A stretch of DNA of 64,000 nucleotides, from contig CP148074.1 of NCBI GenBank assembly GCA_037482215.1, positions 620,001 through 684,000 on the forward strand. The letters are read 5' to 3'. How positions within the stretch are numbered: the stretch's first letter is position 1; each line of letters opens with the position of its first letter. A program made the translations under genes and the position numbers. This document shows positions 47,053 through 55,629 of the stretch, piece by piece. The notes below the pieces were generated by a model. That model saw only the letters and a list, made by a program, of their open reading frames with translations. It was not told where the DNA came from and made no database searches. Source of the stretch: Pseudomonas mendocina (GTDB lineage Bacteria > Pseudomonadota > Gammaproteobacteria > Pseudomonadales > Pseudomonadaceae).

Positions 47053-47856
47053 ATGTCGCATCAAGCGAGTGTGGCTGCTGGCCCTTCGCCGGTGGTAGCG
47101 ATTGATGAGTTGCACAAAAATTACGGCGAGCACCATGTCCTCAAAGGGATTTCGCTGCGGGCCCATGAGGGGGATGTCGTGTCATTGATCGGCGCGAGCG
47201 GATCGGGCAAGAGCACGCTGTTGCGTTGCATCAACCTGCTGGAAATCCCCGATGCCGGGCGCATCTGCATCAACGGTGAAGAGGTTCGCTTAGGCCGCGA
47301 ACGCAATGGCACCCCGAAGATTCTCCAGCCGCGTCAGGTTGAGCGGCTGCGCACTCAACTGAGCATGGTCTTTCAGAGTTTTAACCTGTGGCCGCACCGC
47401 ACTGTGCTGGAGAATGTGATCGAAGCGCCTGTGTATGTGCTGGGTGAAAAACGTCAGGCGGCCATCGCTCACGCCGAGCATCTGCTGGAAAAAGTCGGCA
47501 TGGCCGACAAGCGCCACAGCTATCCGGCATTCCTATCGGGGGGGCAGCAACAACGAGTCGCCATTGCCCGTGCGCTGGCCATGCGCCCCAAAGTCATGCT
47601 GTTTGACGAGCCTACCTCTGCCCTGGACCCGGAAATGGTTGGTGAGGTGCTGAAGGTTATTCGCGGCATTGCCGAGGAGGGCTGCAGCATGATTCTGGTC
47701 ACTCACGAAATGGCCTTTGCCCGCGATGTTTCCAGCCATGTGGTGTACCTGCATCAGGGCGTGGTGGAAGAAGAGGGACCGCCACAGCAGGTGATGCTGG
47801 ACCCGCGCAGCGAGCGCTGCCGCCAGTTTGTGATGGCACAGGACAACCGCTGTTGA
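47053..47856 (+). CDS. polar amino-acid ABC transporter ATPase (HisP-like)
   Basis: A 267-residue ATPase with Walker A 'IGASGSGKSTLLRCIN', signature 'LSGGQQQRVAIARALAM', Walker B 'VMLFDEPTSALDPEMV' and switch His 'LVTHEMAFARDV'. This is the HisP/GlnQ/OccP type of histidine, arginine and opine importers. ATG 47053 is 8 bases after GGAG; the ATG at 47047 is too close to the ribosome site. It lies 42 bases after the AruI-like gene in an operon with the binding protein and two permeases. Specificity for arginine or a related guanidino compound is inferred from the AruI- and AruH-like enzymes on either side. Confidence 0.88.
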   Translation: MSHQASVAAGPSPVVAIDELHKNYGEHHVLKGISLRAHEGDVVSLIGASGSGKSTLLRCINLLEIPDAGRICINGEEVRLGRERNGTPKILQPRQVERLRTQLSMVFQSFNLWPHRTVLENVIEAPVYVLGEKRQAAIAHAEHLLEKVGMADKRHSYPAFLSGGQQQRVAIARALAMRPKVMLFDEPTSALDPEMVGEVLKVIRGIAEEGCSMILVTHEMAFARDVSSHVVYLHQGVVEEEGPPQQVMLDPRSERCRQFVMAQDNRC

Positions 47857-47892
47857 GGTGAGCGGCACACAACCACGGATGAGGAGGCAAGC

Positions 47893-48660
47893 ATGAACAG
47901 AAAACTTCTCAGCCTGCTCGGCAGCTGTTTGCTGATTAGCAGCCTGAATGTGGCGCATGCGGACGAGCAGTTGGTGTTCGCCATCGCACAGGAAGCGTAC
48001 CCGCCGTTTTCATACAAAAACGGGCATGGTCAGTGGAGTGGATTCGACCCGGATCTGATCACCGCCTTGTGCCGCCAATTGCACACTGAATGCAGCCTGC
48101 GGGAAATGGCCTGGGATGGACTGATCCCGGCCCTCAACTCTAAACAGGTGGATGTGGTGCTGAACTCCTTGTCGATCACCTCCGAGCGCAAGCAGGTGGT
48201 CGATTTCACCCGCCCCTATCTGCAAACCCCAGCCCTGTGGATAGGTGAGCGCGACGTGGCATTGCAGCTGACGCCCGACGGATTACGCGGCAAATCCATC
48301 GGCGTACAGGCATCTACCAGTCACGCGGCCTATATCAAAGCCAATTACCGCCAGGGCTCGCGCATTCGTTATTACAACAATCAGGACGACATCCTTGCTG
48401 ACCTGCGCAATGGCCGTATTGACGTGATGTTGGCCGACCAGATCTCCGTGCAGCCCATGCTGGCCCAGACCGATAACGCCGGACTGGAGGCCAAAGGCCT
48501 GGCTCCGCCTGACCCCTTGTTTGGCGAGGGCATCGGGGTCGCAGTGCGTAAAGGCAATGATGATCTGCGCCAACGCCTGAATCAGGCCCTCAATGCACTG
48601 GATCGCAACGGCAGTCTTGCCGGGTTACGCGCCAAGTACCTCGGCGTACTCATGGAATAA
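47893..48660 (+). CDS. periplasmic amino-acid-binding protein
   Basis: A 255-residue SBP_bac_3 protein with a signal peptide (MNRKLLSLLGSCLLISSLNV...AHA). The fold is of the Lys/Arg/Orn- and His-binding type ('VFAIAQEAYPPFSYKNGHGQ', 'SGFDPDLITALCRQL', 'VVLNSLSITSERKQVVDFTR'). The Cys pair near 58 and 64 resembles the disulfide of LAO-binding proteins. ATG 47893 has GAGGAGG upstream. Third gene of the AruI-like operon. The ligand is not proven. Confidence 0.87.
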   Translation: MNRKLLSLLGSCLLISSLNVAHADEQLVFAIAQEAYPPFSYKNGHGQWSGFDPDLITALCRQLHTECSLREMAWDGLIPALNSKQVDVVLNSLSITSERKQVVDFTRPYLQTPALWIGERDVALQLTPDGLRGKSIGVQASTSHAAYIKANYRQGSRIRYYNNQDDILADLRNGRIDVMLADQISVQPMLAQTDNAGLEAKGLAPPDPLFGEGIGVAVRKGNDDLRQRLNQALNALDRNGSLAGLRAKYLGVLME

Positions 48661-48695
48661 GTCAGGGCCCGGCAGCTCGGGCCAGAGGGATAAAT

Positions 48696-49409
48696 ATGAC
48701 GATTGCACAGTTGTATCAGCTGTTTTGGGCTGACGGTTGGTTGCAGGCGCTTGCCGAGGGGGCGACAAGGACGCTTGGCATCTCAATGGGGGCTTTTGCT
48801 TTGGGACTGCTGATTGGCCTGGTGGTGGCCATGATGAAACTGAAGGGGCCACGCTGGATGGTGTATTGGGCCAACGTGTACACCACGCTATACCGGGCAG
48901 TGCCTGAGCTGCTACTGATTCTGCTGCTGTATTTCGCCGGGGCAGACCTGATCAACAGCTTTATGGCGCTGATAGGGCAACCCAGTGTCGAGGTCAATGG
49001 CTTTGCGGCAGCCATCGTGATTCTCGGTGTTGTGCAGGGCGCCTACAGTGCCGAGATCATCCGCGGGGCGATTCAGGCTATTGCGCCGGGGCAAATTGAA
49101 GCGGCGCGTTCATTGGGAATGTCCCGTGTGTTGCTGCTCTGGCGGGTGCAACTGCCAAGCATGCTGCCATTTGCTGTGGCCGGGCTGTTTAACCTGTGGC
49201 TGGTGCTGGTTAAAGACAGTGCCTTGATCAGTGTGGTCGGTTATGGCGAGTTGCTTACGGCTGGTCGGCAAGCGGCGGCAACAACCAAGCACTACCTGAC
49301 CTTCTATCTTGCGGTTGCCCTGTTTTACTACGTCATCACCCTGTTCACCGGCGTGCTGTTGCGGCTCTGTGAGGCCCGCTTCGAGCGTTGGATGCCTCGG
49401 CACAGCTAG
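48696..49409 (+). CDS. amino-acid ABC transporter permease (HisQ-like)
   Basis: A 237-residue permease with about five membrane helices and the EAA loop 'EAARSLGMSRVLLLWRVQLP'. 'LYRAVPELLLILLLYFAGAD' is the usual early His/Glu-family permease motif. It starts at ATG 48696 (AGAGGG upstream) and is 12 bases before the second permease. Works with the HisP-like ATPase and the binding protein. Confidence 0.87.
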   Translation: MTIAQLYQLFWADGWLQALAEGATRTLGISMGAFALGLLIGLVVAMMKLKGPRWMVYWANVYTTLYRAVPELLLILLLYFAGADLINSFMALIGQPSVEVNGFAAAIVILGVVQGAYSAEIIRGAIQAIAPGQIEAARSLGMSRVLLLWRVQLPSMLPFAVAGLFNLWLVLVKDSALISVVGYGELLTAGRQAAATTKHYLTFYLAVALFYYVITLFTGVLLRLCEARFERWMPRHS

Positions 49410-49421
49410 GAGTAAATATCC

Positions 49422-50120
49422 ATGAACTTTTCTTGGTTCAATGAATTCAGCCCTGAGCTGGTGCAGGGGGCTTGGGTCACTGTGCAGCTGCTGCTGATCA
49501 GCGCAGTGATTGGTTTCTCACTGGCCCTGCTGGTGGCCTTTGCCCGCCTGTCCAGCTGTCTACCTGTAGCGTTGCTGGGACGTTTTTATGTCAGCGTGCT
49601 GCGTGGGACACCGTTGCTGGTACAGATATTCATCTTCTATTACGGCGTAGGCATGTTGTTGGCGGGTTGGCCCTGGTTACGCGCCAGTTGGTTGTGGCCG
49701 TATCTGCGTGAAGGCTTTTTCTACGTGGCAGTCGCCCTGAGCCTGAGCGTCTCGGCCTACGTCGGTGAGGTTCTGCGTGCGGGATTACGCGCTGTCCCCA
49801 AAGGCGAGCTTGAAGCCGCGCGGGCGTATGGCATGAGTCCGCTGATGGTGATTCGCCGCGTGTGGCTGGTACGGGCTCTGCAACAGCTGCGCCCGACCTT
49901 GGCCGGAGAGGCGGTGATGCTGCTCAAGTCCACTGCGCTTGCCTCAACTGTCGCCCTGATGGACCTGCTCGGCGCCGCCAACTTGGTCCGCGCACAAACC
50001 CTGAAAGTCTACGAACCGCTGCTGTTGGTGGCGGTGGTCTACATCGTTCTGGCATTCGCCATTGAGCAGTCAATCGCCCGTTTGGGACACAAGCCCCAGG
50101 CGCGGCCAAGGATGGATTAA
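49422..50120 (+). CDS. amino-acid ABC transporter permease (HisM-like)
   Basis: A 232-residue permease, pair of the preceding one, with the motif 'VSVLRGTPLLVQIFIFYYGV' and the EAA loop 'EAARAYGMSPLMVIRRVWLV'. ATG 49422 has AGGAG upstream. It is followed after 16 bases by the AruH-like gene, so uptake and catabolism are in one transcript. Confidence 0.87.
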   Translation: MNFSWFNEFSPELVQGAWVTVQLLLISAVIGFSLALLVAFARLSSCLPVALLGRFYVSVLRGTPLLVQIFIFYYGVGMLLAGWPWLRASWLWPYLREGFFYVAVALSLSVSAYVGEVLRAGLRAVPKGELEAARAYGMSPLMVIRRVWLVRALQQLRPTLAGEAVMLLKSTALASTVALMDLLGAANLVRAQTLKVYEPLLLVAVVYIVLAFAIEQSIARLGHKPQARPRMD

Positions 50121-50136
50121 GTCCAAGGAGATCGTT

Positions 50137-51330
50137 ATGCAGTATTCCTCTCTGGTAGAGCGCATTGCCGGTGAAAGCGTCAGCGCCTGGGACATTCACT
50201 ACGCAGCCTGCGAAGCCCAGGCCCGTGGCGAAGATGTCATTGTCCTGAGTATCGGCGACCCAGACTTTGCTACCGATGCCGCAATCTGTGATGCCGCTAT
50301 CCAAGGGCTGCGTGATGGCGATACCCATTACACACCGGTCACCGGGCGTTTGCCTCTGCGCGAGGCGATTGCGGCTAAGCAGCAGCGTTTGGCTGGCATC
50401 CCACTGACGGCTGATCAGGTCACGTTGGTGGCGGGCGCACAGAACGGCTTATACGCTACAGCCATGTGCCTGTTCGAAACGGGCGATGAGGTGCTGGTGC
50501 CTGAACCGATGTACCTCACCTATGCCGCCAGCATTCAGGCAAGTGGTGCCACGTTGATTCCGATCCCTCAGCCCAGTGCCGGTGATTTTCGCCTCACCGC
50601 AGAAGCGCTGGCAGCACTTATAACGCCACTGACACGTGGTATCGCTTTGGCTACGCCAAACAACCCGACGGGCAACGTTTATACCGCTGCTGAGTTGGAA
50701 GCGGTTGCTCAGTTGGCTCGCGAGCATGATCTGTGGGTACTGTCTGATGAAGTTTACGGACAGCTCACCTATGAGCAGTCGCACCAAAGCATTGCAGCGC
50801 TGCCCGGCATGGCCGAACGCACAGTGCTGATCAACAGCCTGTCGAAATCCCATGCCATGACCGGTTGGCGCGTTGGCTGGGTGGCGGGGCCAAAGGACCT
50901 GATCAGTCATCTGGATAACTTGCTGCTGTGTATGCTTTACGGCCTTCCTGGATTTATACAGAGTGCCGCACTCAAGGCTCTGGAGCTGGACGAAGCGATC
51001 GTCGGGCATGCCCGTGAGTTGTTCCGCCGCCGCCGCGACCTTGTTGTGCGAGCGCTGAGTGGTGTACCGCTGCTGCGCTACAAAGTGCCAGAGGCCGGTA
51101 TGTTTATGCTGTTGGATGTGCGTGGCACGGGCCTGACTAGTCAGCAGTTCGCTTGGGGGTTGTTCGAACATGGCGGTGTTTCGGTGCTGGATGCTGAAGC
51201 CTTTGGTGCCAGTTGCCGAGGGTTTGTGCGCTTGTCATTTACAGTCGATGACGGCGCACTGAGTGAGGCCTGTAAGCGAATTGCTGCGTATGTGGCGTGT
51301 TTGAGCGCTGCCGCCGAGGTTTGTCGCTAG
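50137..51330 (+). CDS. aruH: arginine:pyruvate transaminase-like enzyme (AruH-like)
   Basis: A 397-residue fold-type I PLP aminotransferase. The Schiff-base Lys237 is in 'LINSLSKSHAMTGWRVGWVA'; 'ALATPNNPTGNVY' and 'DEVYGQLTYE' give the cofactor Asn and Asp/Tyr. From memory it follows P. aeruginosa AruH closely in the N-terminus ('IAGESVSAWDIHYAACEAQA'), PLP loop and C-terminal part. AruH transfers the amino group of arginine to pyruvate, giving 2-ketoarginine for AruI. ATG 50137 has AAGGAG upstream; the longer frame from 50062 overlaps the permease. Last gene of the operon. Aspartate or aromatic transaminase activity is the alternative. Confidence 0.78.
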   Translation: MQYSSLVERIAGESVSAWDIHYAACEAQARGEDVIVLSIGDPDFATDAAICDAAIQGLRDGDTHYTPVTGRLPLREAIAAKQQRLAGIPLTADQVTLVAGAQNGLYATAMCLFETGDEVLVPEPMYLTYAASIQASGATLIPIPQPSAGDFRLTAEALAALITPLTRGIALATPNNPTGNVYTAAELEAVAQLAREHDLWVLSDEVYGQLTYEQSHQSIAALPGMAERTVLINSLSKSHAMTGWRVGWVAGPKDLISHLDNLLLCMLYGLPGFIQSAALKALELDEAIVGHARELFRRRRDLVVRALSGVPLLRYKVPEAGMFMLLDVRGTGLTSQQFAWGLFEHGGVSVLDAEAFGASCRGFVRLSFTVDDGALSEACKRIAAYVACLSAAAEVCR

Positions 51331-51739
51331 GGGAAAAAGCCATCGACTTGTTTTGTCGATGGGCGTTACAATCCGGGCAACTCTAGGCGCGGCGAATGCT
51401 GCGCCTGCAACTCTCAGGCTAGGTAACATGACCTCGACCGTGACGCTCAGTGTAAATCTGTGGTGGCGCTTCCATTAGGAAGCGGCGCGTCGTTGCGGTT
51501 CAAAACCCAACCCTGCCGCCATCATCGGCAAGCAGGTTTCAGGATTTACATAGCTCACCGGTGTGGCGGCTCCAACCCCTAGGAGAAGGCCACATGATCA
51601 CATTACTCCCCCAGCTGTACCGTTCGCTGCCAGGCACATGGCTGGCGGAGCGATGGCCTGTTTCCGCTGTTCTCACTAAGCGCTGCTCTATTCTGCTTAA
51701 TGCCCTGATTGACCTTAAAATCAAAAGGTTGGGATTGAT
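51331..51739 (+). promoter_or_regulatory. trpGDC promoter and leader region
   Basis: This 409-base interval holds an 8-base inverted repeat CCATCGAC / GTCGATGG (51340-51362, loop TTGTTTT), which could end the upstream operon or be an operator; TACAAT at 51367-51372 as a -10 candidate with a weak TCGACT 18 bases upstream; the Trp leader peptide (51428-51478) ending in a GCTTCC / GGAAGC hairpin (51468-51483); a TGCCG / CGGCA stem near 51521-51537; and a 51-codon open frame running into trpG. Confidence 0.6.
51428..51478 (+). CDS. trpL: trpGDC leader peptide with tandem Trp codons
   Basis: A 16-codon frame MTSTVTLSVNLWWRFH with adjacent Trp codons at 12 and 13, the classical attenuator layout. 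AGG lies 4 bases before the ATG. The hairpin GCTTCC ATTA GGAAGC (51468-51483) covers the stop codon. Attenuation of trpGDC has been described in P. putida, so low charged tRNA-Trp should raise read-through here. Confidence 0.78.
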   Translation: MTSTVTLSVNLWWRFH

Positions 51740-51749
51740 ATGCTGTTAA
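51594..51749 (+). CDS. 51-residue open frame coupled to trpG
   Basis: ATG 51594 is preceded by an excellent AGGAGAAGG, better than that of trpG. The frame ([20 protein letters not shown] and on) is amphipathic and basic, contains two Trp codons, and ends 10 bases inside trpG. Its overlap suggests that its translation feeds ribosomes to trpG. No known family is recognised. It may be a real small protein, a second leader, or a chance frame. Confidence 0.4.
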   Translation: MITLLPQLYRSLPGTWLAERWPVSAVLTKRCSILLNALIDLKIKRLGLICC

Positions 51750-52333
51750 TGATCGATAACTACGACTCCTTTACCTACAACGTCGTGCAGTACCTCGGTG
51801 AGTTGGGCGCTGACGTTCATGTCATCCGCAACGACGAACTGACCATCGCTGAAATCGAAGCGCTCAAACCCGAACGCATTGTGGTCTCTCCTGGCCCTTG
51901 CACACCCACCGAGGCGGGCGTTTCTATCGAAGCAATCCTGCATTTTGCTGGCAAACTGCCGATTCTGGGCGTGTGCCTGGGCCACCAGAGCATTGGTCAG
52001 GCCTTTGGCGGCGATGTAGTGCGTGCGCGTCAGGCCATGCACGGTAAAACCAGCCCGGTATTCCATCGGGATCAGGGTGTGTTCACAGGCCTGAACAATC
52101 CGCTGACCGTCACTCGCTACCACTCACTCGTGGTTAAGCGTGAAACCCTGCCGGACTGTTTGGAAATCACCGCCTGGACTCAGCATGACGATGGTTCAGT
52201 GGATGAAATCATGGGCCTGCGCCACAAGACCCTCCACATCGAGGGCGTGCAGTTTCATCCAGAGTCGATCCTGACTGAGCAGGGCCACGAACTTTTTGCC
52301 AACTTTCTCAAACAACAAGGAGGCGTGCGCTGA
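51740..52333 (+). CDS. trpG: anthranilate synthase component II (glutamine amidotransferase)
   Basis: Supplies ammonia from glutamine to TrpE. The 197-residue class-I amidotransferase begins [20 protein letters not shown], has the nucleophile Cys in '[17 protein letters not shown]' (about residue 79) and the His-Glu pair in '[13 protein letters not shown]' (about 170-175). Its start overlaps the preceding small frame, and its stop overlaps trpD by one base (TGATG). First enzyme gene of trpGDC. Confidence 0.97.
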   Translation: MLLMIDNYDSFTYNVVQYLGELGADVHVIRNDELTIAEIEALKPERIVVSPGPCTPTEAGVSIEAILHFAGKLPILGVCLGHQSIGQAFGGDVVRARQAMHGKTSPVFHRDQGVFTGLNNPLTVTRYHSLVVKRETLPDCLEITAWTQHDDGSVDEIMGLRHKTLHIEGVQFHPESILTEQGHELFANFLKQQGGVR

Positions 52334-53382
52334 TGGATATCAAGCAAGCCCTGAACCGTGTGGTCAATCAACTGGATCTAACCACCGAAGAAATGCAAAG
52401 CGTGATGCGCGAAATCATGACCGGCCAATGCAGCGACGCGCAGATTGGCGCGTTCCTGATGGGCATGCGCATGAAGAGCGAAACCATCGACGAAATCGTC
52501 GGTGCGGTTTCGGTGATGCGCGAATTGGCTAGCAAGGTTGAGCTTTCCAGCCTTGATAATGTGGTGGATGTGGTGGGCACCGGCGGTGATGGTGCCAACA
52601 TCTTCAACGTGTCGACTGCCGCGAGCTTTGTGGTGGCGGCCGCCGGAGGCAAAGTGGCCAAGCACGGCAACCGTGCTGTCTCCGGTAAGAGCGGCAGTGC
52701 CGATCTGCTTGAAGCCGCAGGTGTTTACCTCAACCTAGATGCCGAGCAGGTGAAGCGCTGCATTGAGAATGTCGGCGTGGGTTTTATGTTCGCTCAGGTC
52801 CATCATTCGGCGATGAAACACGCGGCCATTCCGCGTCGTGACCTGGGCCTGCGTACCATTTTCAATATGCTCGGCCCGCTGACTAACCCAGCGGGTGTCA
52901 AACATCAGGTAGTCGGTGTATTCAATCAGGCCCTGTGCCGACCGCTGGCCGAAGTGCTCAAGCGTCTGGGCAGCAAGCACATTCTGGTTGTGCACTCCCG
53001 TGATGGTCTGGACGAGTTCAGCCTGGCCTCAGCCACCTACGTAGCGGAGCTGAAAAATGGTGAAATCACTGAGTATGAAGTGCTGCCAGAAGATGTCGGC
53101 CTGAAAAGCCAGAGCCTTGTAGGGCTGTCTGTGGACAGCTCGGAGGCGTCGCTGGCGCTGATCCGCGATGCATTGACTCGTCGTAAGACGGAGGCAGGGC
53201 AGAAGGGGGCAGATATGATAGTGCTTAATGCAGGCGCTGCTCTGTATGCTGCCGATATCGCCAGTTCGCTAAAAGAGGGCGTGGCTCTGGCGCACGATGC
53301 TTTGCACACAGGCTTGGCCTGGGAAAAGCTGACTGAACTGGCGTCCTTTACTTGTGTATTCAAAGAGGAGAATGCCAGGTGA
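52333..53382 (+). CDS. trpD: anthranilate phosphoribosyltransferase
   Basis: Joins anthranilate to phosphoribosyl pyrophosphate. The 349-residue protein has the PRPP-binding '[20 protein letters not shown]' (GTGGD, about residues 78-95), '[20 protein letters not shown]' and the metal-binding '[11 protein letters not shown]' region with Asp-Glu. It overlaps trpG by one base and trpC by 4 bases. Confidence 0.97.
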   Translation: MDIKQALNRVVNQLDLTTEEMQSVMREIMTGQCSDAQIGAFLMGMRMKSETIDEIVGAVSVMRELASKVELSSLDNVVDVVGTGGDGANIFNVSTAASFVVAAAGGKVAKHGNRAVSGKSGSADLLEAAGVYLNLDAEQVKRCIENVGVGFMFAQVHHSAMKHAAIPRRDLGLRTIFNMLGPLTNPAGVKHQVVGVFNQALCRPLAEVLKRLGSKHILVVHSRDGLDEFSLASATYVAELKNGEITEYEVLPEDVGLKSQSLVGLSVDSSEASLALIRDALTRRKTEAGQKGADMIVLNAGAALYAADIASSLKEGVALAHDALHTGLAWEKLTELASFTCVFKEENAR

Positions 53383-54215
53383 GTATTCCAACTGTTCTGG
53401 AAAAAATTCTGGCCCGTAAGGCTGAAGAAGTTGCGGCCCGCCGCGCCATTGTCAGCCTGGCGGAGCTGGAGCAACAGGCTAGGACTGCCGATCCGGCCCG
53501 TGGTTTTGCTCAGGCGCTGATTAATCAGGCCCACAGCAAAAAGCCCGCTGTAATTGCGGAGGTCAAGAAGGCTTCGCCGAGTAAAGGTATTCTGCGTGAG
53601 GACTTCGTGCCTGCCGAGATTGCCAAAAGTTACGAAGCGGGCGGAGCGACCTGCCTGTCGGTGCTCACCGACATCGACTTCTTTCAGGGCTCAGACCGCT
53701 ATTTGCAAGAGGCCCGCAGTGCCTGCTCGCTTCCGGTCATCCGTAAGGACTTCATGATCGATCCGTATCAGATCGTCGAGGCCCGCGCGCTTGGGGCCGA
53801 CTGCGTACTGCTGATCGTCGCCGCTCTGGAAGATGCCCAGATGGCCGAGCTGGCTGCCACAGCCAAAGCTTTCAATCTGGATGTACTGGTGGAAGTACAT
53901 GACGGCGATGAGCTGGAGCGTGCCTTGAATACGTTGGACACGCCGCTGCTGGGTATCAACAACCGCAATCTGCACACCTTTGAACTGAGCCTGGATACCA
54001 CACTCGACCTGCTGCCGCGTGTCCCTCGTGACCGGCTGGTGGTAACCGAGAGCGGTATCCTCAACCGTGCCGATGTCGAGCTGATGCAAATCAGTGACGT
54101 CTATGCCTTCCTTGTCGGTGAGGCCTTTATGCGGGCCGACAACCCAGGGGCCGAGTTGGAGCGGCTGTTCTTCCCGGAGCGCCATCGCGCTATCAACGTG
54201 CCAGACGTTGACTGA
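53379..54215 (+). CDS. trpC: indole-3-glycerol phosphate synthase
   Basis: Closes the indole ring of the Trp precursor. The 278-residue TIM barrel starts at GTG 53379 (AAAGAGGAG upstream), overlapping the trpD stop. Motifs: '[20 protein letters not shown]' (catalytic Lys-Ser), '[20 protein letters not shown]', '[20 protein letters not shown]' and '[13 protein letters not shown]'. It is not fused to TrpF. It is followed by a strong bidirectional terminator shared with vfr. Confidence 0.97.
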   Translation: MSIPTVLEKILARKAEEVAARRAIVSLAELEQQARTADPARGFAQALINQAHSKKPAVIAEVKKASPSKGILREDFVPAEIAKSYEAGGATCLSVLTDIDFFQGSDRYLQEARSACSLPVIRKDFMIDPYQIVEARALGADCVLLIVAALEDAQMAELAATAKAFNLDVLVEVHDGDELERALNTLDTPLLGINNRNLHTFELSLDTTLDLLPRVPRDRLVVTESGILNRADVELMQISDVYAFLVGEAFMRADNPGAELERLFFPERHRAINVPDVD

Positions 54216-54230
54216 CCTGCTCAGGGCAAA

Positions 54231-54259
54231 AAAAAGCCGACCATCCGGGTCGGCTTTTT
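54231..54259. terminator. bidirectional terminator between trpC and vfr
   Basis: Stem AGCCGACC / GGTCGGCT with a 5-base loop, A run before and T run after, between two converging genes. Confidence 0.9.
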
Positions 54260-54274
54260 AATGTCTGGGAATAT

Positions 54275-54919
54275 TTAGCGTGTTCCAAATACCACCATGG
54301 TTTTCCCTTTAACGTGCACTAAACCCTGTTCTTCAAGGGATTTCAGTACGCGGCCGACCATCTCCCGCGAGCAACCGACAATACGGCCGATCTCCTGGCG
54401 GGTAATCTTGATTTGCATGCCGTCAGGGTGAGTCATCGCATCAGGCTGTTTGCACAGATCCAGCAGGGTGCGTGCAACACGTCCGGTCACGTCAAGGAAA
54501 GCCAGATCGCCCACTTTGCGTGTGGTGTTGCGCAAGCGCTCTGCCATCTGGCTGCCCAGCGCATAAAGAATGTCCGGATCCTGTTGGGTGAGCTCACGGA
54601 ATTTGGTGTAACTCAGCTCGGCTACTTCGCACTCAGTTTTGGCACGAACCCAGGCGCTGCGTTCTTTCTCGGTTCCTTCTTTCTCAAACAGGCCCATCTC
54701 CCCAAAGAAGTCGCCTGCATTGAGGTACGCAATGATCATCTCCCGACCGTCATCGTCTTCGATCAGGATGGTGACCGAACCCTTGATGATGAAAAACAGC
54801 GTCTCGCAACGATCGCCTGCATAAATGATGGTGCTTTTGGCTGTGTAACGGCGGCGATGACAATGAGCAAGAAGCTTGTCGAGATTTTTAATTTTAGGTG
54901 TAAGGGTAATAGCTACCAT
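54275..54919 (-). CDS. vfr: cAMP-responsive virulence regulator Vfr (CRP family)
   Basis: The Pseudomonas homologue of CRP, a cAMP-dependent activator of virulence, type IV pilus and quorum-sensing genes. The 214-residue protein has a cyclic-nucleotide-binding domain (about 15-125; '[16 protein letters not shown]' as the phosphate-binding cassette with FGE, then '[16 protein letters not shown]'), a long hinge helix and a winged HTH ('[20 protein letters not shown]', about 167-186). ATG 54919. It is convergent with trpC. The 223-base upstream interval is A+T-rich; a clear CRP-type site could not be picked out by eye. Confidence 0.95.
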   Translation of the reverse strand: MVAITLTPKIKNLDKLLAHCHRRRYTAKSTIIYAGDRCETLFFIIKGSVTILIEDDDGREMIIAYLNAGDFFGEMGLFEKEGTEKERSAWVRAKTECEVAELSYTKFRELTQQDPDILYALGSQMAERLRNTTRKVGDLAFLDVTGRVARTLLDLCKQPDAMTHPDGMQIKITRQEIGRIVGCSREMVGRVLKSLEEQGLVHVKGKTMVVFGTR

Positions 54920-55142
54920 GCCCGAATCCCGAATGTATAAAAAATGTGCCGTAAGCGGCTGTCGTTCTAGTTCTTATGTGACCAAGTGTGCCAGCAATCG
55001 GTGCTGAGCTTAAGCGAACCCCTTGGTACCTGCTGTGGAATTGCGACCCAGCTAACATCTTGATAGTGATTTAGCCGTTGGAAAATTTTTAAAAGTGCTG
55101 TGCTAAGCTTTCCTCCTTTTTTCAAACAGCGGAGCCGGAGAG

Positions 55143-55568
55143 ATGAAAGCGCGTATTCAGTGGGCGGGTGAGGCCCTGTTTATAGGCGAATCGGGTAGCG
55201 GTCACGCTGTTGTAATGGATGGCCCTCCTGAGAGTGGTGGCCGTAACCTTGGCGTTCGTCCCATGGAAATGGTGTTGATCGGCCTCGGCGGGTGCAGCAA
55301 TTTTGATGTTGTCAGCATCTTGAAAAAGTCGCGTCAGGCTGTTGAAAGCTGTGAGGCGTTTCTTGAGGCCGAGCGTGCAGATCAGGAACCCAAAGTGTTC
55401 ACCAAGATCCATCTGCATTTTGTAGTCAAAGGTCGCAGCCTGAAAGAAGCACAGGTTAAGCGTGCAGTGGATCTGTCTGCAGAAAAATATTGTTCGGCGT
55501 CCATTATGCTTGGACGTGCTGGTGTTGAAATCACCCATAGTTACGAAATTGTAGAGCTGGGTGAATAA
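55143..55568 (+). CDS. OsmC family protein
   Basis: A 141-residue OsmC/YhfA-type protein. Family peroxidases use two cysteines; here 'IGLGGCSNFDVV' (about residue 52) and 'SAEKYCSASIML' (about 119) are in the expected positions. Some members of this small subfamily are of unknown activity, so thiol peroxidase function is only likely. It starts at ATG 55143 with GGAG upstream and is followed by a bidirectional terminator shared with coq7. In P. aeruginosa the gene between this one and coq7 is speD, which is absent here. Confidence 0.85.
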   Translation: MKARIQWAGEALFIGESGSGHAVVMDGPPESGGRNLGVRPMEMVLIGLGGCSNFDVVSILKKSRQAVESCEAFLEAERADQEPKVFTKIHLHFVVKGRSLKEAQVKRAVDLSAEKYCSASIMLGRAGVEITHSYEIVELGE

Positions 55569-55589
55569 CTAGGATATTGCCTATTTGCT

Positions 55590-55620
55590 AACAAAAAGCG
55601 CCCATTAGGCGCTTTTTGTT
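55590..55620. terminator. bidirectional terminator between osmC-like gene and coq7
   Basis: AACAAAAAGCGCC / GGCGCTTTTTGTT, a 13-base perfect inverted repeat with a 5-base loop between convergent genes. Confidence 0.92.
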
Positions 55621-55629
55621 ACTTTGGTG

